A program made the translations under genes and the position numbers. From positions 52,214,284 to 52,278,283 of the forward strand of contig OX422213.1 in the NCBI GenBank assembly GCA_949130495.1: a DNA stretch of 64,000 bases, given 5' to 3'. The stretch comes from Sambucus nigra. Its lineage: Eukaryota > Streptophyta > Magnoliopsida > Dipsacales > Adoxaceae. The notes under the pieces were generated by a model that worked only from the letters and a program-made list of their open reading frames with translations, was not told the origin of the DNA and did no database searches. Shown here piece after piece: positions 10,405 to 21,472 of this stretch (position 1 is the first letter of the stretch; the number at the start of each line of letters is the position of its first letter).

Positions 10405-11241
10405 GCCTGTTCGAGGGTCACAGTTTGGGCGATTTTTCACGTTCTAAAATACCCAAACTCAATCCAATCTCCATTTAAATCCTAACTTGGATTTATTCCT
10501 ACAAACCCAAAGTTTTAATATCTCCTCAAATTCTTTAGAGGTCCTAACAATCCTTCTGAGAACCCCTAATATTTATCTCTGATAAGTTATATCTAATGAT
10601 TTCGATCTCGGACAACTTTTCGTAGAAAAATCACTATAAATCCAAAAAAAATCAGAAAAATACGCGGTTGGTGCCCACGCGACCGCGTTGAAAAGATATA
10701 AAAATTTTATTTTTTGACCAAGAGCCGAATCGATCCGCCTCTAGGCAGAATCGATTCGGCAAGCACGTTGCCTATACTATTCATCATCTTCTCCGAGACG
10801 GTTTCGGCCATTAAAGCTTCTCCCAAGCTTTTGTCGCCTCACCCAACGTCCTACAACCTCAATCAACTAAAAATACACATATATTAAGGGTTCTAAACAT
10901 CCTAGAACCCTAAACCACCAATTTATTTCGATTAATTTCTAGGTTTCTCCAAATAGGAAATTTTAGGGGTTTATTCGTTTTAACTCCAGAAAACCCGTTT
11001 TATCCACGAAAACCCAACCCAAAATCTTTAGGGTTTGTTTATACCAAACTACGGTATGAGATATTTATGCAAAAAGTAAATAAAGCAAGTAAACACTTGC
11101 CTCGTGGATATAATCCGACGACCTCAAGTCGAATCCGGCGGAGTTTGGCCCGATTCTCCATTTTCTCCTCCTCTTTCTTCTTCCTCTCTCTCTTGTCTCT
11201 CTTTTATTTCTCTTCTCTTCTCTTTTCTCCCTCTCCCTCTC

Positions 11242-11250
11242 TTTATAAAG
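11242..11250 (-). promoter_or_regulatory. TATA box of LTR of element 2
   Basis: TTTATAAAG lies about 435 bp from the LTR start, followed on the minus strand by a GA-rich leader and, about 140 bp on, the donor-like GAG|GCAAGT. The motif is near-palindromic, so orientation comes from the LTR. Confidence 0.6.
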
Positions 11251-11684
11251 AAAGGGAAAAGGGTTTAACCCTTTAAAACACAAAAAACGACTCGTTTACT
11301 CAATTATGAGCCCATTTAACTCTAAAATTCCCCGAAACTCAATTTCGAAAATCGGACACTCTTTTCCGACTATCTTGGACATTCCGAGACTCATGGCGCA
11401 GTTGAAATTACCATCCGAGGTACTTGACCACAAATCACTATTCTAACCCATATACTTAATGCGGGTTTTCTAATCAAAATATTACCTCTTTTGTCACTTT
11501 ACTCCACGGCGACATATTATTAAAATACTTCGACCTAATTAGTCCCAAAAGAAATTACAACACCCATCAAAAATCATTAAATCCTCAAAAATCCCAAAAA
11601 TCACTATTTTGAGAAATTCTCCAAATTGCCAATTTATACTTAATTATGGAATTTAATTGTCTCCAAAAAAGACGGGTTGCTACA

Positions 11685-12264
11685 GACCCACAATCTTCAA
11701 GAACCCTTTAATGAATCGGTGATAATACCCGACCAACCCCAAGAAGCTACGAATATATTTCGATGTCATGGGTTATCTCCACTCCCTCACTACTGACACC
11801 TTACTCAGATCCACTGTAATACCTGTCCGATACGATGTGTCTGAGAAACTATACCTCTTATAGCCAAAACCCACATTTCCTGAATTTGGCATACAACTAA
11901 TGTTCTCGAAGTGTCTGTAAGACCCTATGTAGATGCTCCGCGTGCTCATCCTTAGTACGAGAGTATACCAGAATATTATCAATGAACATAATCATGAACT
12001 AGTCCAAAAACTCCCAAATACTCTGTTCATGAGGTCCATGAATACTGCTGGTGCATTGGTGATCCCAAATAGCATCACCCTGAACTCGTATGACCCATAC
12101 CGCGATAGGAAAGCGGTCTTGGGAACATCCTCCTCCCGAATTCTTAGTTGGTGATAACCCGATCTCAAATCAATCTTTGAGAATTAGGCATACCCTCTCA
12201 ACTGATCAAGTAGGTCATCAATCCTCGGTAACGGATACTTATTATGTATCGGGACTTTATTCAG
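11685..12264 (-). pseudogene. Reverse transcriptase remnant of element 0 (3' part)
   Basis: Aligns by eye with 42075-42665 of element 4, covering the RT palm through the region after the catalytic aspartates. The active-site stretch is near 11968-11990. Many substitutions and stops are present, so it is non-functional. It is cut on the left by element 2 and on the right by element 3 at the duplicated ttcag (12260-12264). Confidence 0.85.
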
Positions 12265-14665
12265 TGTCACACCCCACAAAATCCGACAGACGGGGTGGCC
12301 AGCCACCGCCGCCGAACTATACTGGGCATGAACTAAATAAATACCATTCTTAGCATGAGATAGATATGAGACAAAAATAAACCAGTCCATAAGATAAATA
12401 ATTGAATCAATCTCAAATGATCATAAACGACTAAGCGATAAAAGATCCATCACATGTTAACTCCCAATAAATCCAATCTCCAATAACGATTAAATAAAAT
12501 CTGAATAATCCAACAGAAATCCTCTAAACAACTTTGGAATCGAATGGCCCAATAAAACTCAAATGAAGTCTCATAATTAAGTACGACTGAAAATGGAAAG
12601 TCTAACTAAACTATGCCATAAAATGAATAACTCCAGCTACACCTCCAAATGATAACTTCGATAATCCTATGCAGCTTCTCTAAAACTTATCCTGAAAGGT
12701 TAGTCAACACACGAGGTCAGAGCCCCGAGCATGAATACATACTACTCCCCTCAAATAAGATCCTTGAATCCAGACAGTAGCATTATACACAATAAATATC
12801 ACAATAGAATATTTTAAATTAAACGGCATTATTATACGCGATAAATATAAATCACAAACTACCCGCAGAGATCCCCGTTTATAAAGGCACACTAATATGA
12901 TTTTAAATTCCCAAGTCCAACGAAGTTAACCTCGTATTAACTTAACTCAATTTTTATTTTTTGTTCTCACTTTTTGTTATGATGGTCCTCCCGTCCCGGG
13001 TGGTAATCCATCAAAGTGTCACACTTCCCCTTGTCAATCGTCCTCTGACCCGTTTAAACTTTCGGCCCCGACACATGACAAGGTTCCACACATGACACGA
13101 CATAAATAGCCCTCTGACCCGTTTAAATTATCGCCATAAATTTTAATACCAGTTTTTTATCTTAGGTATTAATTCTCAATTTCTCAATTTATAAATTACC
13201 CCACCCTTTTAATCGATGTGAGATCCTCAAAATACCCCTTAGTCCCATAACTAAGGGTCCCCAAGTTATTAATTTGTCCTACCCTATGTATAGGAAGAAT
13301 TTATAACCTAAACTTCGACCTAGTCTCATGCCTAGGCTAGCATAACAACGAAAAAGTTCCAAAAATCAGCCCACCCCCAAGATGATAAAAACGCGATAAC
13401 CTACCCTCACTAGTCCCATAACTAGAAGGCGTAAATAATCAAGAGTCCTACCCACTAGTCCCATGCCTAGAAGGCATCCTAAAATATAGGGAGAGAAAAA
13501 TTACCCAACAACCAGTCGTCACAAAAGCAATATAATAATACCAACAAGTCACACAAATAAGCATAATTAATCAACGTGTAAACTACACATGATAGTCCAA
13601 TTCAATAAAATCTTAATTTAATTATCACCTAGTCATAAACATCCAATTAATCTCATTTAATTATTTTAAATTAAATATACCGCTATTTCATCATTTAAAA
13701 CATCATAATTTCAATGTCATTATCTCAACAGAAATTATATGAGTTATACGCCCCCAAATTCATTTATTACAAAACTAGGGTTTTTCTTTCTACATGCAAC
13801 CTACACCAACAAAACCCAAAATCACTCATGAATCCTACGTACCCACGGGTTATGAATTTTATTCATATTAAAATATTTTCTAAAAACATCTCCATAGTTA
13901 GTGTCCACTTCCTCTAATTAAGTTACTAATTGTTTTTAAGAAAACATCTACTTAAGTGTTTAGGCGACACTTAAAATGCATAATACTAAAGGAAAGGAAT
14001 AGAGTATTCATGCCTGTGAAGATTGTGTTGAAAATCTTATTAGAAGTATGGATTCCTCTCGAAAAATTAGCAATGAAGTGTTCTTGAATCAATCTTGATT
14101 AAGCCCCAATTAAGCCTCCCAAAACTTGTGACAAAAACTTGATTGTGTTGGAGGTTGACAATTATGGTTGACAGAAAAATTATTTGGAAGTGTTCTCTGG
14201 AGAAAAACTTGAGAAAAAATGATTTTGAGAAGTCCCCCCACGATTAATGAAGCTTATATACTAATTAGGAGTCCTAATTCCATTCAAAGTCTACAAAGAA
14301 ATCGATTCACCGCCTCAAATTTGGGTAGAGCCGATCGATCGACTACCAAGGTCGATCGATCGATCGAACAGGTATGCGGACACTGTCATTCTCCTTCGTT
14401 TAATACCATTTAACTAAAAATAAAAAAAAATTATTAGTCACGGACTAAATCCGTGATAAACATTTTTCCTTTTTTTTTTGGCTAAACTTAAAACTCTCAT
14501 AAAAACTTCATTTTAAATCTGATTTCGATTCCGCTTGAAGTTTTATTCTTCTAAAATCATAACCAACATATTTATTTAATAAAAATAAGTAAATTCATAA
14601 ATTTATTTTTCTTGAATATTCCAATTAATTAATTAAGTTAAATAATAAAAACACGGGGTGTTACA
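12265..14665 (-). repeat. 3' LTR of element 3
   Basis: A 2401-bp non-coding LTR. On the minus strand it has palindromes built on GATCGATC and AATCGATT (14369-14299), a TATA box (GTATATAAG, 14261-14253) and a weak donor-like CAG|GCATGA near 14013. In this family the palindromes lie upstream of the TATA box, not downstream of a donor. Short phrases such as 'tagtcccata' recur around 13250-13480. Confidence 0.82.
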
Positions 14666-15145
14666 TACTTCCCCACTAGCAAAGAATTTCGTCCTCGAAA
14701 TTAAATGAAGCATACACATGAACGTGTAAATCTTGCAAAAGAAAATAAGGCTCACATATGCCTACCCGTAGAATGCCATAATTGGGCGCCCATACACCCA
14801 ATCCTACACACACCTACCCCACGAACATCAAAATAATATATATATTGCCTATATGCATACGCTTAACTATGAAAATAACGGCGTACCACACGCTCTCACA
14901 AATCCCCCACTCGATCCTATATTCGAAAGTCACCAAAATGCTAACGTCCTCAAATTAAATCTCAACATCAAAAATCGATACATACGATACCTAATATTTG
15001 TACTAAAATTTCCAAAATAATTAGTGGTTTCTCTCTTTGTTGTTATGGGAATTAGATGCTCTATACCTTGTTATATTGTGGATTAGTTCAGTTTTTATCG
15101 ACAGTAGCGCCCCGTTTGCTCTCCCTGAGTGGGAGGGGTGTTACA
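14666..15145. other. Internal remnant and right end of element 3
   Basis: Contains the polypurine tract and stem-loop, then AT-rich sequence with no coding match. GCTCTATACCTTG near 15058 looks like a damaged tRNA-iMet primer-binding site. If so, only about 75 bp stand where a 2.4-kb 5' LTR should be. Confidence 0.5.
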
Positions 15146-15150
15146 TTCAG

Positions 15151-15860
15151 CCCCTATAATCCACACACAAGTGAACCGAACCATACCTCTTTTTCACGAA
15201 CAACACCGACGCACCCCCCGACGATGTGCTCCTCCGGATGAAACCCTAACCCAAGAGTTGTTGAATCTTCTCCCTCAACTCCCGCATCTCTGAAGGGGAC
15301 ATACGATACGATGCTCTGGCAATCGGTCTCATCCCCGGTGCTAAATCAATGACAAATTATATTTCTCGGCTCAGTGGCAACCTGAGTATCTCCTGGAATA
15401 CGTCCTCGAACTCCACCACTACCAAAATCTAGTCTAACGGTACCACTATATCCTATGAGGTCTCCTCCTCAATGTAATATAAGTGGGTGTGCGATCCTCC
15501 CTCGAGTAGAGGCATCGCCACCAGGAACATCTCCTACCCCGGAATGGAGAACACTATATCCTCTCGTAGCAATCTACTATCGCTCTGTAGCCGGCTAACC
15601 AGTCCATCCCTAGAATAACATCATACCCCTCCATACCTAACACTAGAAGGTCTGCTACTAAACTCAGTCTCCCAATCAAGATGTCTACCCCTCTACACAC
15701 CGAGTGAATGTCGTCCGTCTCTAAAAGTCCGGCAGCTCGTGCAAATCAAGTGGAAATAAAAGTGTGTGACGCTCCTATATCAAAAAGTACCCTACCCTCA
15801 GACCCATGGATAGAAAATGTACCCTGAACTGCTAACGGCACCTGAGGTGCTGAAGGCATA
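15151..15860 (-). pseudogene. RT N-terminus and protease remnant of element 0
   Basis: Continues the interrupted reverse transcriptase: 'ataatccacacacaag' and the following bases match the CVDYREL-coding region of element 4. The sequence then runs through the linker to the aspartic protease near 15780. Frame breaks and stops are frequent. The order and spacing match element 4, so this is ordinary decay. Confidence 0.82.
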
Positions 15861-16740
15861 GGTACATCTCGGATGTTATACCCATGCCCGTAGTGCATCT
15901 GACCCTGCTACTGTTGTGGGGTCGGTGTTAGTGCTGGGGCTGGAGGTAAAGGAGCTTGTTGCCCCTGTTAGGCAACCTGTTGCTATGCCCCACCCTGTTG
16001 TGGGTAATATATCCTCTTGTGACCCTACTGGCCACATATAAAGCGCTGCCCCAAAAAAGGTCTCCTATGGCCCTACTGGCCCTGACGTTGTCCCAAATAA
16101 CCACGGCCCTACTGGCCACCTCCATTGTTTCCTTAGCCCTCACGGCCCTGAGGAACCTGATGCTGCTGATTAGGACCCTGTCCTGCCTAAATCCTTGACC
16201 CTCTGGTCGCTGACCCCCATGTCTGAATCTCTTATTCTGATTCTCCTATGGAGAATCCTGCCCCTGGTGTCTCACTATATGTCGTTGTGGTATTGCCCCA
16301 TTGGTACTACTGCACTGACCTATTAGGTTGACTTGTCTCCCCTAATCTCTTGTTCCCTCTCAAATGGAAGCGGTGGTACTGATAGTGTAATAATGCATAA
16401 TTAACAACATCCGTATAAATTTCCAGTGCAGGATTACCCATCAAATGCAGTCAGATCCTCCAGGCCAAACCGTCCATGAACTATGCCTTCTTTCAATCCT
16501 CGTTGCTCACCTCGTCTGGCAAAAAAATGCCAATCGGGTGAACTCCTCCTCATATTCTGCTACCGAGCGATCTCCCTGTGTTACCTACCCAAATTTCCTT
16601 CGCATCTTTGCCTCCACCGCTGGTGGGAAGTATTTGCAGTCAAATCGCACCCAAAACTCTGTGATAGTCATCCGGTCTCTCTCATCGACGGTGGTAACTG
16701 AATCCCACCATTGCAAAGCGGCTCCTGTAAGGCCACAAGT
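15861..16740 (-). pseudogene. gag C-terminal half of element 0
   Basis: Degenerate nucleocapsid region with the remains of the zinc knuckle near 16005-16045 and a Gln/Gly-rich linker. Upstream is the better preserved gag core at 16585-16740, including an LQWWDS motif as in elements 1 and 4. The gag frame is broken at about 16740 by a 1.5-kb insertion. Confidence 0.8.
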
Positions 16741-18240
16741 CTCTGATTGAGTCTTAATGTAGTGTTGGCTCAATTCCGGACAAAAACATTTGAGTCATAG
16801 GATAGTGTTCAAGTGTATCCATCCAAGCCTATGACGTGTTAGTTGAAGACGTAGCATCCAAGATTATAAAGCTTCATAATATTTCAGGTTTAGTGTGCCT
16901 TGTGTCTACGTCAACAAATATATAGGAGCTTGGAAATTTATTCGGTGTATTTTTATTAATTTTTTATAAATAATTTTAACGACTTTGTTTTAATCAGAAA
17001 ATATTTTTTAAGAACTTTTCATAAAAGTTTTGGGCTTACAAATAATTTTGCATTTTCTGGTAAGTCGTTCGAATGAACTGGAATCTCGTTCGAACGAGAC
17101 TTCTAAAGAGATTCCTTTTTTATCACTAGAATATCGTTAGTAAAGTCGGTCGAACGAGAATGTCGTTCAAACAAAAATGCCGTTCGAACGAGAATGTCGT
17201 TCGAACGACTTTGGCGGGAACAGTTTTTTGGCAGTTTTTGACAGTTTTCTCCATGTTCCCACTACATTTTCCCCACTACTTTTTGACAGAATTATCTAGT
17301 GCGGGAACCAAGCTTTTCTAAGTAACTTTTTCACATTCTAAGAGACTTTTAGAGAGCAAATTCTTTCAAGAAAAATTTCTATGTTTTGTGTTTGATTTTT
17401 ATGGATTAAATTCTCCAAAAACACATACACACCCATTTGTTTTAGTTTATTCCAAGTTCTTATATATATATCCTTTGCTTGGAGTGTTTGGCACCGTGTT
17501 CTACTCTACCTAATTGAATAGTTGTTTGGGTTTACTTCTACATCCCATAAAGAAGAGGACTTGTTTGATGCTGCGGTATTCCCACTCGGAGAAAGGCTTC
17601 GGGTTGACGGTTGTTCCAAAGGCCTCATTGGTGGATTCCAAGGTTCCAGTGGACTCCAAGATTGTCGGCTAGGCGGAGGTAGTTACAAGAAGACGCGTCA
17701 GGGACTTGAAAGGAGTCAAGTCGAGTTGTGTAAGTCAATTGTCTTGTAAACATAAAATCATACTTAGTGGACTTAAGGCTAGGGTCGTCCGAGGTTTTTT
17801 TCCCATTGTGGTTTTTTCCTCATACATTGTGGTGTAGTGGTTTGTTTATTTTATCTTTTGCAAATGCACATTAGATGCATGCTTAGATAAAAGATAAAAT
17901 TGGAATATTTAATTTGGTGCTAAAATTGTTTGGGTAAAAATTAATTTAATTCAAGTCATAAATTTTATTGGGTAAAATTTGGTTTGGCCTAATTTGCAAA
18001 AATGGATTAATTATTTGTGGTAGGCAAATTTCTAGGACTTGGGTCGAATTTATTGGGTTTAAAGCGAAAAATGCATTTTTCTTTTAATTTATTTTCACTT
18101 TGAGTTTTATTTAATTTTAATTTGAAAGAAATTAAAATTTGTTGTTTGTGTGTGTTGTTGTGAGCCATCGTTTTCTCGCATTTAAAGGAAATTATATTTG
18201 AAAATTTTGAAATTGGGGGTCATCATTTCCTATTGCTCCA
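16741..18240. mobile_element. Unclassified LTR-like insertion in gag of element 0
   Basis: About 1.5 kb separates two adjoining gag pieces (ATFRL | LTGAALQWW), so it is an insertion. The exact ends and target duplication are unclear (aggcc and agcct are candidates). Read on the plus strand it has TTCGAA palindromes at 17065-17215, a TATATATA run near 17462 and 'cattgtggttttttcctca' near 17795, typical of Ty1/copia LTRs. A solo LTR is the best guess. The small ORF at 17522 is not convincing. Confidence 0.5.
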
Positions 18241-18647
18241 GATAGCCTGAACGTCGCTAACATCTACTTCTGCATCTCCGTACAATCCACCATGCGTAGG
18301 TGGAATTGTATATTCTTTTTCCACTGGCAAGCCTCAACAACATCGAAACTGCCCTGAAACTCGGGCGGTTGACCCTTATGGAAGGTTTCTCTAACTCTCT
18401 GCCAAGTGGACGGCCCTGCCTGGGAATGGATCTCTGGTGCAGCTGGTGGTTGGGGTTGGGGTTGAGGGAAATGGGTTGCCATAGGTCTCATGGTTGTGTC
18501 GACCGCCTGGGCCAATATCACTACCACCTGTGCAGTGGAAATCATCTCTGGTGGTGACTGTGGTGGAGATACCTGTGGCTCCTAATGAGCGTCCCTCGTC
18601 TCATCCCTGGCCACTTCCCTCTCATCTCATTGTCTCCTTGATGGCAT
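18241..18647 (-). pseudogene. gag N-terminus of element 0
   Basis: From an ATG at 18647 the frame gives a gag N-terminus related to elements 1 and 4, including a W-RVRE-F-KG-PPEF-G motif and HLRM-DCTEMQK, followed by TAG. Directly before the ATG is TTTTCAA where elements 1 and 4 have TTTCAG, so the putative splice acceptor is damaged by one base. Confidence 0.82.
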
Positions 18648-18826
18648 TTGAAAACAGATCAAATTGTATCAGTATACGGTTTATGCAAAAATCTAGTAGC
18701 AGAAGCACGATATCTCAAACACGTAAGGATAAAATAACAGTCCTAATAATAGGGCTCTATATCAAAAGGACGAAACGGTGAAATCGTAGTAATCCATACA
18801 GATCCTGTTGGCCACTATAACCTCAT

Positions 18827-18838
18827 GCTCGGATACCA
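18827..18838 (-). other. Primer-binding site of element 0
   Basis: The minus strand reads TGGTATCCGAGC two bases inside the LTR boundary at 18841, a tRNA-iMet-type site with one mismatch to element 1. Confidence 0.82.
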
Positions 18839-19243
18839 TATGTGATAACCTAATTAAATACCGGGTGATCAGACCTTTATAAAATTAAAATATGATTTAT
18901 AAAATGGTCCATTCTTAGCATCACTGTTGAAAAATAAATTAATTACTAATCACCTATCAACTAATTAATATGGTGTCAAATTTTATCTTGCATTAAATAC
19001 AATAATAATAAACGTAAACAAACTAACTAAAACCATCCACATCATATAGAATCCAAACCATAATAAGATATCATAAATAAATGACATGTCGATATCATCA
19101 TCGACCAAAAAATCCATAACTGAAAATTAACTAATGTCAAAACTGAAACTAAATGAGTACTGAAGGACAACATGTCCATAATGAAATACAAAAATGAGAT
19201 CCTACATTAAATCAGAATGAATAATGGAAGCGTCTAGGCAAAT

Positions 19244-21472
19244 GTGACAACCCGAATATAATTTTGATAAATTATGTTTAAATCCTTATTAGCTTATGTG
19301 TTATGGATAATACGTTATTAGTATATATAATGTTAAGTCATTTTATTTAGTCTAATTCTACCTTCATAAAGTATGAAATATTGAATTAGTTACAGACGCC
19401 AAATTTTGAAGTTTTCGGTAAGAATGTTCATGTTGGAGGCTAGTTTTGACCATTATAATATAATAATTTACCTGAGGTATAAACTAGATATTTGTAGCTA
19501 TATGAGTTAGGTTTGTAACACAACAAACGGTTCATCGAACGGACATCCGAGTGATAAGATATTGTCTTTTTATAAACAGGGGGTAAAGTAGTCATTTAGC
19601 CTTAAACGATATTTTGTTTTATATGATGCCACATGTTATATTTTGATTGGAACAAGGGGGTGACCTAATGCCGACTTATAACCCTTGAATTAAGCTCTTC
19701 CTTCATCATATTTCAGCCATGGAAGAGTTTTAGCCTAAGGAAAGAGAGTTTTGATGTTTAGAAAGAAGGTGTGAGGAGAAATTGAAGAAAAATTCATAAA
19801 AAATTACGTAAAATCCCCTAAGGTAATTCCCTCCATAAATCTTATTTATTTTTTCTATATTACTTATTTAAATGGTATAAATCATCATTTTTTTACTTAA
19901 ATTCTATGTCTTCATGTGTACTTATGGATAGATGCAAGTTTAAGCAAACTTGAATGGGTAAACCCTTGAAAGTTCTTCGTTTAGAAACCTCATGTATTAA
20001 AACTTCCATATCTTGTTGTATGCTTCATGGAACTGATTTATTCCAATTGTATATTACAATAGACGCATATATGTATATCATATCCGAAAATTGTGTAAAA
20101 ATACCAAGAAATGAATCTTGGGTGATGGTTTGAAGTTCAGGTATGAAATCTTCCTCAATGGTGAAAGTATGCACGCCATGTGTTCGATGTTTTGCTTGAC
20201 ATAGCAAATGAACCTTACAAATTAGGAAAATTTAATTTTGTATTATTAAATATGATTACTGATATTAAACAGAATATCAGTGAAATTTATGATGGATAAA
20301 AATTATGAAAATTCCTGAAAGTTGATTGAACAATAGAGGAGCCTATAGGGAGGATTTACGATGTAGTAAAGAAATGGGCCTATCTTGCTCTAGAAAACTT
20401 GGAATGATGTGTCGTCTTTTTTGTTAGAAACCTAATATGATAAGGATTGGATTACCAAGAAGAATTAAAGTAGTTGGGATATAATTTGAATATGTTAGAT
20501 ATCATAACCTGAGTCTAGATGGGACTTCATTTATGATGAATGGTTTGAATAAAATCATATGATGCTTATGAATTGAGTTATGTTTAAGTTATTCCCTGAA
20601 TTTTTAATATTCTTATGATGATACTAATATTTTAACAATGATAGGAAGGGAAGAAGAATTGATTGAAAAAGTACCGAATAAAGGCGAGGTAAAAGCTAGT
20701 TAAACTGTCAAGGTGAGTGTACTTATGATTGTTTCATATATACATATATATGAATATAACTCTAAGAGCAGGATTTGTTTGAATACTTCGGTATTCAGGA
20801 TTTGTTTGGATATTCAAATATTCAGGATTTTTTTGGATCTTATGATCCAGGATTGGAATTGGACAAAGATCCAATGATTTGATTTGTCTTATAATAAGGA
20901 TTTGTTGGAACTAATGTTCCATGATTTGTTATTGTCAATGGGCAGACTTATTTAGATCTTATGATACAGGATTTGTTATTGCCAATGGGCAGGATTGTTC
21001 GGATTTTATGTCCACATATTCGAAATAGAATTGTTATTTGATTGTAGGGAAGGAGTACCTCACTAAGCCTAAATGCTTATGGTTTATATTTTAACAATTT
21101 CAGGTTTATACGCTGCCAGCTAGGATACCATATGACCGGTAACTTTGAGAGTTGCACCGTTGGAAAGAGCTGGGGTTTAAATATGGGGATTTTATCATTG
21201 TCATACTGAAGATTTTAATATACTCACACATTGTATATATTGTATTATTATGGATTGAGTTGATGATTGTGAAATTTCATCGTAGTTGATCATAGTATTG
21301 TATGTCCACTTAATTATGACTTTGATATTGATTTCATTATGGTATAAGAATAATATTATGTTCATTATGCACATTATGCAGAAAAATATTGATAAATGAA
21401 TTATATTTCCAATGGGCTCAAGATTATGATCCAGTTATTCTAATAACAAATTATTAGTATGGACGTGTGACA
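19244..21472 (+). mobile_element. Solo LTR, plus strand
   Basis: A 2229-bp segment starts TGTGACAACCCG and ends GTGTGACA, flanked by a perfect duplication gcaaa (19239-19243, 21473-21477). There is no internal region, so it is a solo LTR left by LTR-LTR recombination. It contains a GA-rich leader near 19735-19800 and a donor consensus CTAAG|GTAATT (exon end 19822), 579 bp from the LTR start. Its family differs from the other LTRs here. Confidence 0.88.
20760..21010 (+). repeat. Degenerate short repeats 'aggatttgttt-gga-ctta-gatcc'
   Basis: Inside the solo LTR a phrase of the type 'caggatttgtttgga' recurs about eight times at irregular 25-50-bp spacing, with mutual variants such as 'ttatgatccaggat'. 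It looks like a decayed tandem array. Confidence 0.6.

Larger units (their letters stand above)
5751..11684 (-). mobile_element. Element 2: non-coding LTR retrotransposon (LARD-like)
   Basis: Seen: a 3' LTR remnant (5751-5764), polypurine tract, 2.1-kb internal region, primer-binding site and 5' LTR (7860-11684), all in minus orientation. Most of its 3' LTR is displaced off-window by element 1. The 14-base remnant gacgggttgttaca matches the end of the 5' LTR (gacgggttgctaca, 11671-11684). No gag or pol similarity was found in the internal region, so it probably depended on another element's proteins. The element interrupts the reverse transcriptase of element 0 at 11685. Confidence 0.85.
7860..11684 (-). 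repeat. 5' LTR of element 2
   Basis: The LTR is 3825 bp, long for a plant LTR. Its minus-strand start is TGTAGCAACCCGTC and its end is GGGGTGTCATA. Read from the start it has a conserved U3 block (about 11420-11361), a TATA box (11242-11250), a GA-rich leader, a GC-type donor consensus (GAG|GCAAGT, exon end 11101), palindromes (10404-10206), AT microsatellites (about 9740-9825) and two 190-bp direct repeats (8570-8890). It holds no coding sequence. Confidence 0.88.
12265..15145 (-). mobile_element. Element 3: short LTR element inserted in RT of element 0
   Basis: The ends are TGTCACACCCC and GGGTGTTACA, flanked by a perfect 5-bp duplication ttcag (12260-12264 and 15146-15150). RT sequence resumes directly after the right copy. 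The left part is a 2.4-kb LTR in minus orientation followed by a polypurine tract (GTGGGGAAGTA, 14666-14676) and the stem-loop at 14684-14702. Only about 400 bp of internal sequence follows, with no coding similarity. A full 5' LTR is missing: the right end shares only about ten bases with the LTR start. Confidence 0.8.

Noticed and set aside
10895..10920. Telomere-like 'ccctaaacc' in element 2
   Set aside because: A single degenerate unit, not an array.
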